Assembly (NCBI RefSeq): GCF_000812465.1
Contig: NZ_JWMA01000027.1
Span: forward strand, 62,001-126,000
From: Cupriavidus sp. IDO
GTDB taxonomy: Bacteria; Pseudomonadota; Gammaproteobacteria; Burkholderiales; Burkholderiaceae
Length of the DNA stretch: 64,000 nt
Direction: 5' to 3'
The stretch's first letter is position 1. Every line of letters starts with the position of its first letter. This document shows positions 56,899 through 64,000 of the stretch, piece after piece. The notes under the pieces were generated by a model, which was not told where the DNA came from, ran no database searches, and was given only the letters and a program-made list of their open reading frames with translations. The translations under genes and the position numbers were made by a program.

Positions 56899-59120
56899 GT
56901 CAGGGGCTCCTGGTCGTGACCGGCTTCGTGCGCGGCAGTGGCTGCGTGTGCTGGATCGGCCTGTGCGGCGAGCAGCACCAGCGAGTTCGCGGGCACTGCC
57001 TGGATTGCCACGCCGCCTGCCTGCCCGCCGGCACCTTCCGGCGCGTCCGGGCGGCTGCTGTCGAACAACAATTGCCATTCAAGCACCGGCTCGGGCAAAT
57101 GGAAAACCACGTCCGCATTGCTGGCATTCAGCAGCAGCAAGGTCACCTGCACCTGGCCGGCGTCGCCGGCGGGGCTGCCGGGCACGTCCGGCTGCCACGT
57201 TTCGCCGGGCGGCGCGGCAGCGCGGCGCAGCGCCAGCGTGCGGACCTCGGGATTGGCCCACTGCTCGGGCGCGGGCGGCTTGCCATCGGTATCGAACCAG
57301 GCGATGTCGACAATGCCGGGCGCGGGCTCGTGGCGGGCGTGCGCGAAACGGTTCGCGGTGAGGGCGTGCAGGCGGCGGCGCAGCGCCAGCAGCCGGCGCA
57401 CCATCTGCTGCATCGGCTGTGCCGCCGCGACCTGCGCCTGCTCCCAGTCCAGCCACGACAGCGCGTTGTCCTGGCAATAGGCGTTGTTGTTGCCTTGCTG
57501 GCTGCGGCCCCATTCGTCGCCGGCGGTCAGCATGGGCGTGCCCTGCGCCAGCAGCAGCGTCGCCATCATCGCCTGCGCCACGCGCGCGCGCCGCGCCAGG
57601 ATGGCGGGATCGTCGGTGGGGCCCTCCACGCTGCCGTCGGGGCTCCAGTTGGCGCTGGCGTTGTCGTCGGTGCCGTCGCGGTTGTCTTCGCCGTTGGCCT
57701 CGTTGTGCTTGGTGCTGTAGCTGACCAGGTCGGCGAGCGTAAAGCCGTCATGCGCGGTAATGAAGTTGATGCTGGCCCACGGCTGGCGGTGGCGGCGGTC
57801 GAAGAGGTCGGCCGAACCGGCCAGCCGCGCGGCAAGTTCGCCGCGCTGGCCCGCATCGCCGCGCCAGAAGCGCCGCACGCTGTCGCGGAACTTGTCGTTC
57901 CACTCGGCAAAGCCGGGCGGATGGTTGCCCAGCTGGTACCCGCCCAGGCCCAGGTCCCACGGCTCGGAGATCAGCTTGACGCGGCTGAGCACCGGGTCCT
58001 GCAGCAGTGCGTCGAAAAAGCCGGCACCGGGATCAAAGCCATTGCCCTCGCGCCCCAGCGTCGTGCCGAGGTCGAAGCGGAAGCCATCGATATGGAAGCA
58101 CTGCGCCCAGTAGCGCAGCGAATCCATCACCATCTGCAGCACGCGCGGATGGGCCAGGTTGAGCGTGTTGCCGCAGCCGGTGTCGTTGACGTAGTGGCGC
58201 TCATCGCCGGGCATCAGGCGGTAGTAGCTGGCGTTGTCCAGGCCGCGCCACGAGACCGTGGGCCCCAGTTCGTTGCCTTCGCAGGTGTGGTTGTAGACCA
58301 CGTCGAGAATGACTTCTATGCCGGCCGCATGCAGCCGGCGCATCGCGACCTTGAATTCCTGGAGCTGGCTGGTGCCCAGATAGGCGGGCTCCGGCGCCAG
58401 GTAGGCCAGCGTGTTGTAGCCCCAGTAGTTGCGCAGGCCGCGCTCGAGCAGGAAGCGGTCCTGCAGGATGGCATGCACGGGCAGCAGTTCGACGGTGGTA
58501 ATGCCCAGCCGCAGCAGGTGGTCGATAAAGCGCGGATCGCACAGCGCGGCAAAGGTGCCGCGCAGGTGCGGCAACAGGCCTTCGCGCAGCATCGACAGCC
58601 CGCGCAGGTGGGCCTCGTAGATGACGGTGTCGGGCCACGGCACGCCCGGCAGGCGGTCGTCGCCCCAGTGGAAGCTTTCGTCCACGACCACGCCCTTGGG
58701 CATGTTGGCCGCGCTGTCGCGGCGGTCTGGCGTGAGGTCGCCGCGTGCGCTTTGCAGGCGGTAGCCGAACAGGGCGTCGGACCAGCGCACCGGGCCGCTC
58801 AGATGGCGGGCGTAGGGATCGAGCAGGAGCTTGTGCGGGTTGAAGCGATGCCCGCGCGCCGGATCATACGGGCCAAAGGCCCGAAAGCCGTAGAGCGTGC
58901 CGAGCGACGCGTTGGGCAGATAGCCGTGCCAGATCTCGTCGGTGCATTCCGGCAGCGGCAGGCGCGCCAGTTCCTTGCGGCCGTTGGAGGAGAACAGGCA
59001 CACGTCGATGCGCGACGCATTGGCCGAGAACACCGCGAAATTCACGCCAAGCCCGTCCCAGTGGGCGCCGAGCGGATAGGGTTTGCCGGGCAGGAGGCGT
59101 TCGGTGAGTTGACGCGGCAT
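56895..59120 (-). CDS. glgX: Glycogen debranching enzyme (isoamylase-type)
   Basis: A 741-residue GH13_11 enzyme that cuts alpha-1,6 branches of limit dextrin. N-terminal CBM48-like part ('LLPGKPYPLGAHWDGLGVNFAVFSANA'), barrel motifs 'ILDVVYNHTCEGNELG', 'IDGFRFDLGTTLGRE', 'ISEPWDLGLGGYQLGN', 'ITAHDGFTLADLVSY'. Coupled by ATGA to malQ and only two bases from the glgB stop. Confidence 0.96.
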   Translation of the reverse strand: MPRQLTERLLPGKPYPLGAHWDGLGVNFAVFSANASRIDVCLFSSNGRKELARLPLPECTDEIWHGYLPNASLGTLYGFRAFGPYDPARGHRFNPHKLLLDPYARHLSGPVRWSDALFGYRLQSARGDLTPDRRDSAANMPKGVVVDESFHWGDDRLPGVPWPDTVIYEAHLRGLSMLREGLLPHLRGTFAALCDPRFIDHLLRLGITTVELLPVHAILQDRFLLERGLRNYWGYNTLAYLAPEPAYLGTSQLQEFKVAMRRLHAAGIEVILDVVYNHTCEGNELGPTVSWRGLDNASYYRLMPGDERHYVNDTGCGNTLNLAHPRVLQMVMDSLRYWAQCFHIDGFRFDLGTTLGREGNGFDPGAGFFDALLQDPVLSRVKLISEPWDLGLGGYQLGNHPPGFAEWNDKFRDSVRRFWRGDAGQRGELAARLAGSADLFDRRHRQPWASINFITAHDGFTLADLVSYSTKHNEANGEDNRDGTDDNASANWSPDGSVEGPTDDPAILARRARVAQAMMATLLLAQGTPMLTAGDEWGRSQQGNNNAYCQDNALSWLDWEQAQVAAAQPMQQMVRRLLALRRRLHALTANRFAHARHEPAPGIVDIAWFDTDGKPPAPEQWANPEVRTLALRRAAAPPGETWQPDVPGSPAGDAGQVQVTLLLLNASNADVVFHLPEPVLEWQLLFDSSRPDAPEGAGGQAGGVAIQAVPANSLVLLAAQADPAHAATAAHEAGHDQEPLT

Positions 59121-59122
59121 GG

Positions 59123-64000
<4,878 letters not shown>

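Overview
The window is GC-rich, densely packed bacterial DNA with frequent ATGA stop/start overlaps. Two Bug/TctC-type periplasmic receptors, an imuA-imuB-dnaE2 cassette, a double-length UvrA and several small proteins of a kind common in Burkholderiales suggest a Burkholderiaceae beta-proteobacterium, most likely Cupriavidus or a close relative. That placement is inference from gene families; no rRNA or tRNA gene was seen.

Layout. 1-3.1 kb: the end of a SAF-domain oxidoreductase gene, a Bug receptor and a secreted M20 peptidase. 3.4-9.0 kb: an AraC-type regulator divergent from an operon of two alpha-beta-barrel proteins, an SDR, an MDR reductase and an exported DUF1329 protein, probably an uncharacterised catabolic unit. 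9.1-11.1 kb: small envelope proteins. 11.4-17.2 kb: the SOS mutagenesis cassette imuA-imuB-dnaE2 behind a perfect LexA box. 17.5-19.4 kb: a lipoprotein that resembles a leukocidin/cytolysin-type beta-pore-forming toxin with a C-terminal lectin-like trefoil. 19.6-27.8 kb: housekeeping and regulatory genes (MipA, SDR, metE/metR, an ACT protein beside an Lrp regulator, ribA). 27.8-28.6 kb: a gene-free region built round a 400-bp imperfect palindrome. 28.6-33.3 kb: a MarR regulator with a NylB-like hydrolase, then a cobalt-type nitrile hydratase operon divergent from a cytoplasmic trypsin-like protease. 33.4-39.5 kb: a LexA box and a 1957-residue tandem UvrA. 39.5-45.0 kb: a second Bug receptor and a group of small stress or envelope proteins, two with BON domains.

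45.0-64.0 kb is an alpha-glucan and trehalose region, all enzymes on the minus strand. Reading in transcription order: trehalose synthase-maltokinase fusion (5' end outside the window), glgB, glgX, malQ, glgP, then after a few small genes treZ and treY. Together these can make trehalose from glycogen (TreY/TreZ), turn trehalose into maltose and maltose-1-phosphate (TreS-Mak), branch and debranch glucan (GlgB, GlgX) and degrade it (GlgP, MalQ). GlgE, the enzyme that would close the loop, is expected just outside the right edge.

Best leads for novelty: the toxin-like lipoprotein, the LexA-linked tandem UvrA, the 400-bp palindrome, the AraC/barrel/DUF1329 operon, and the nitrile hydratase whose alpha subunit has a His-rich N-terminus.
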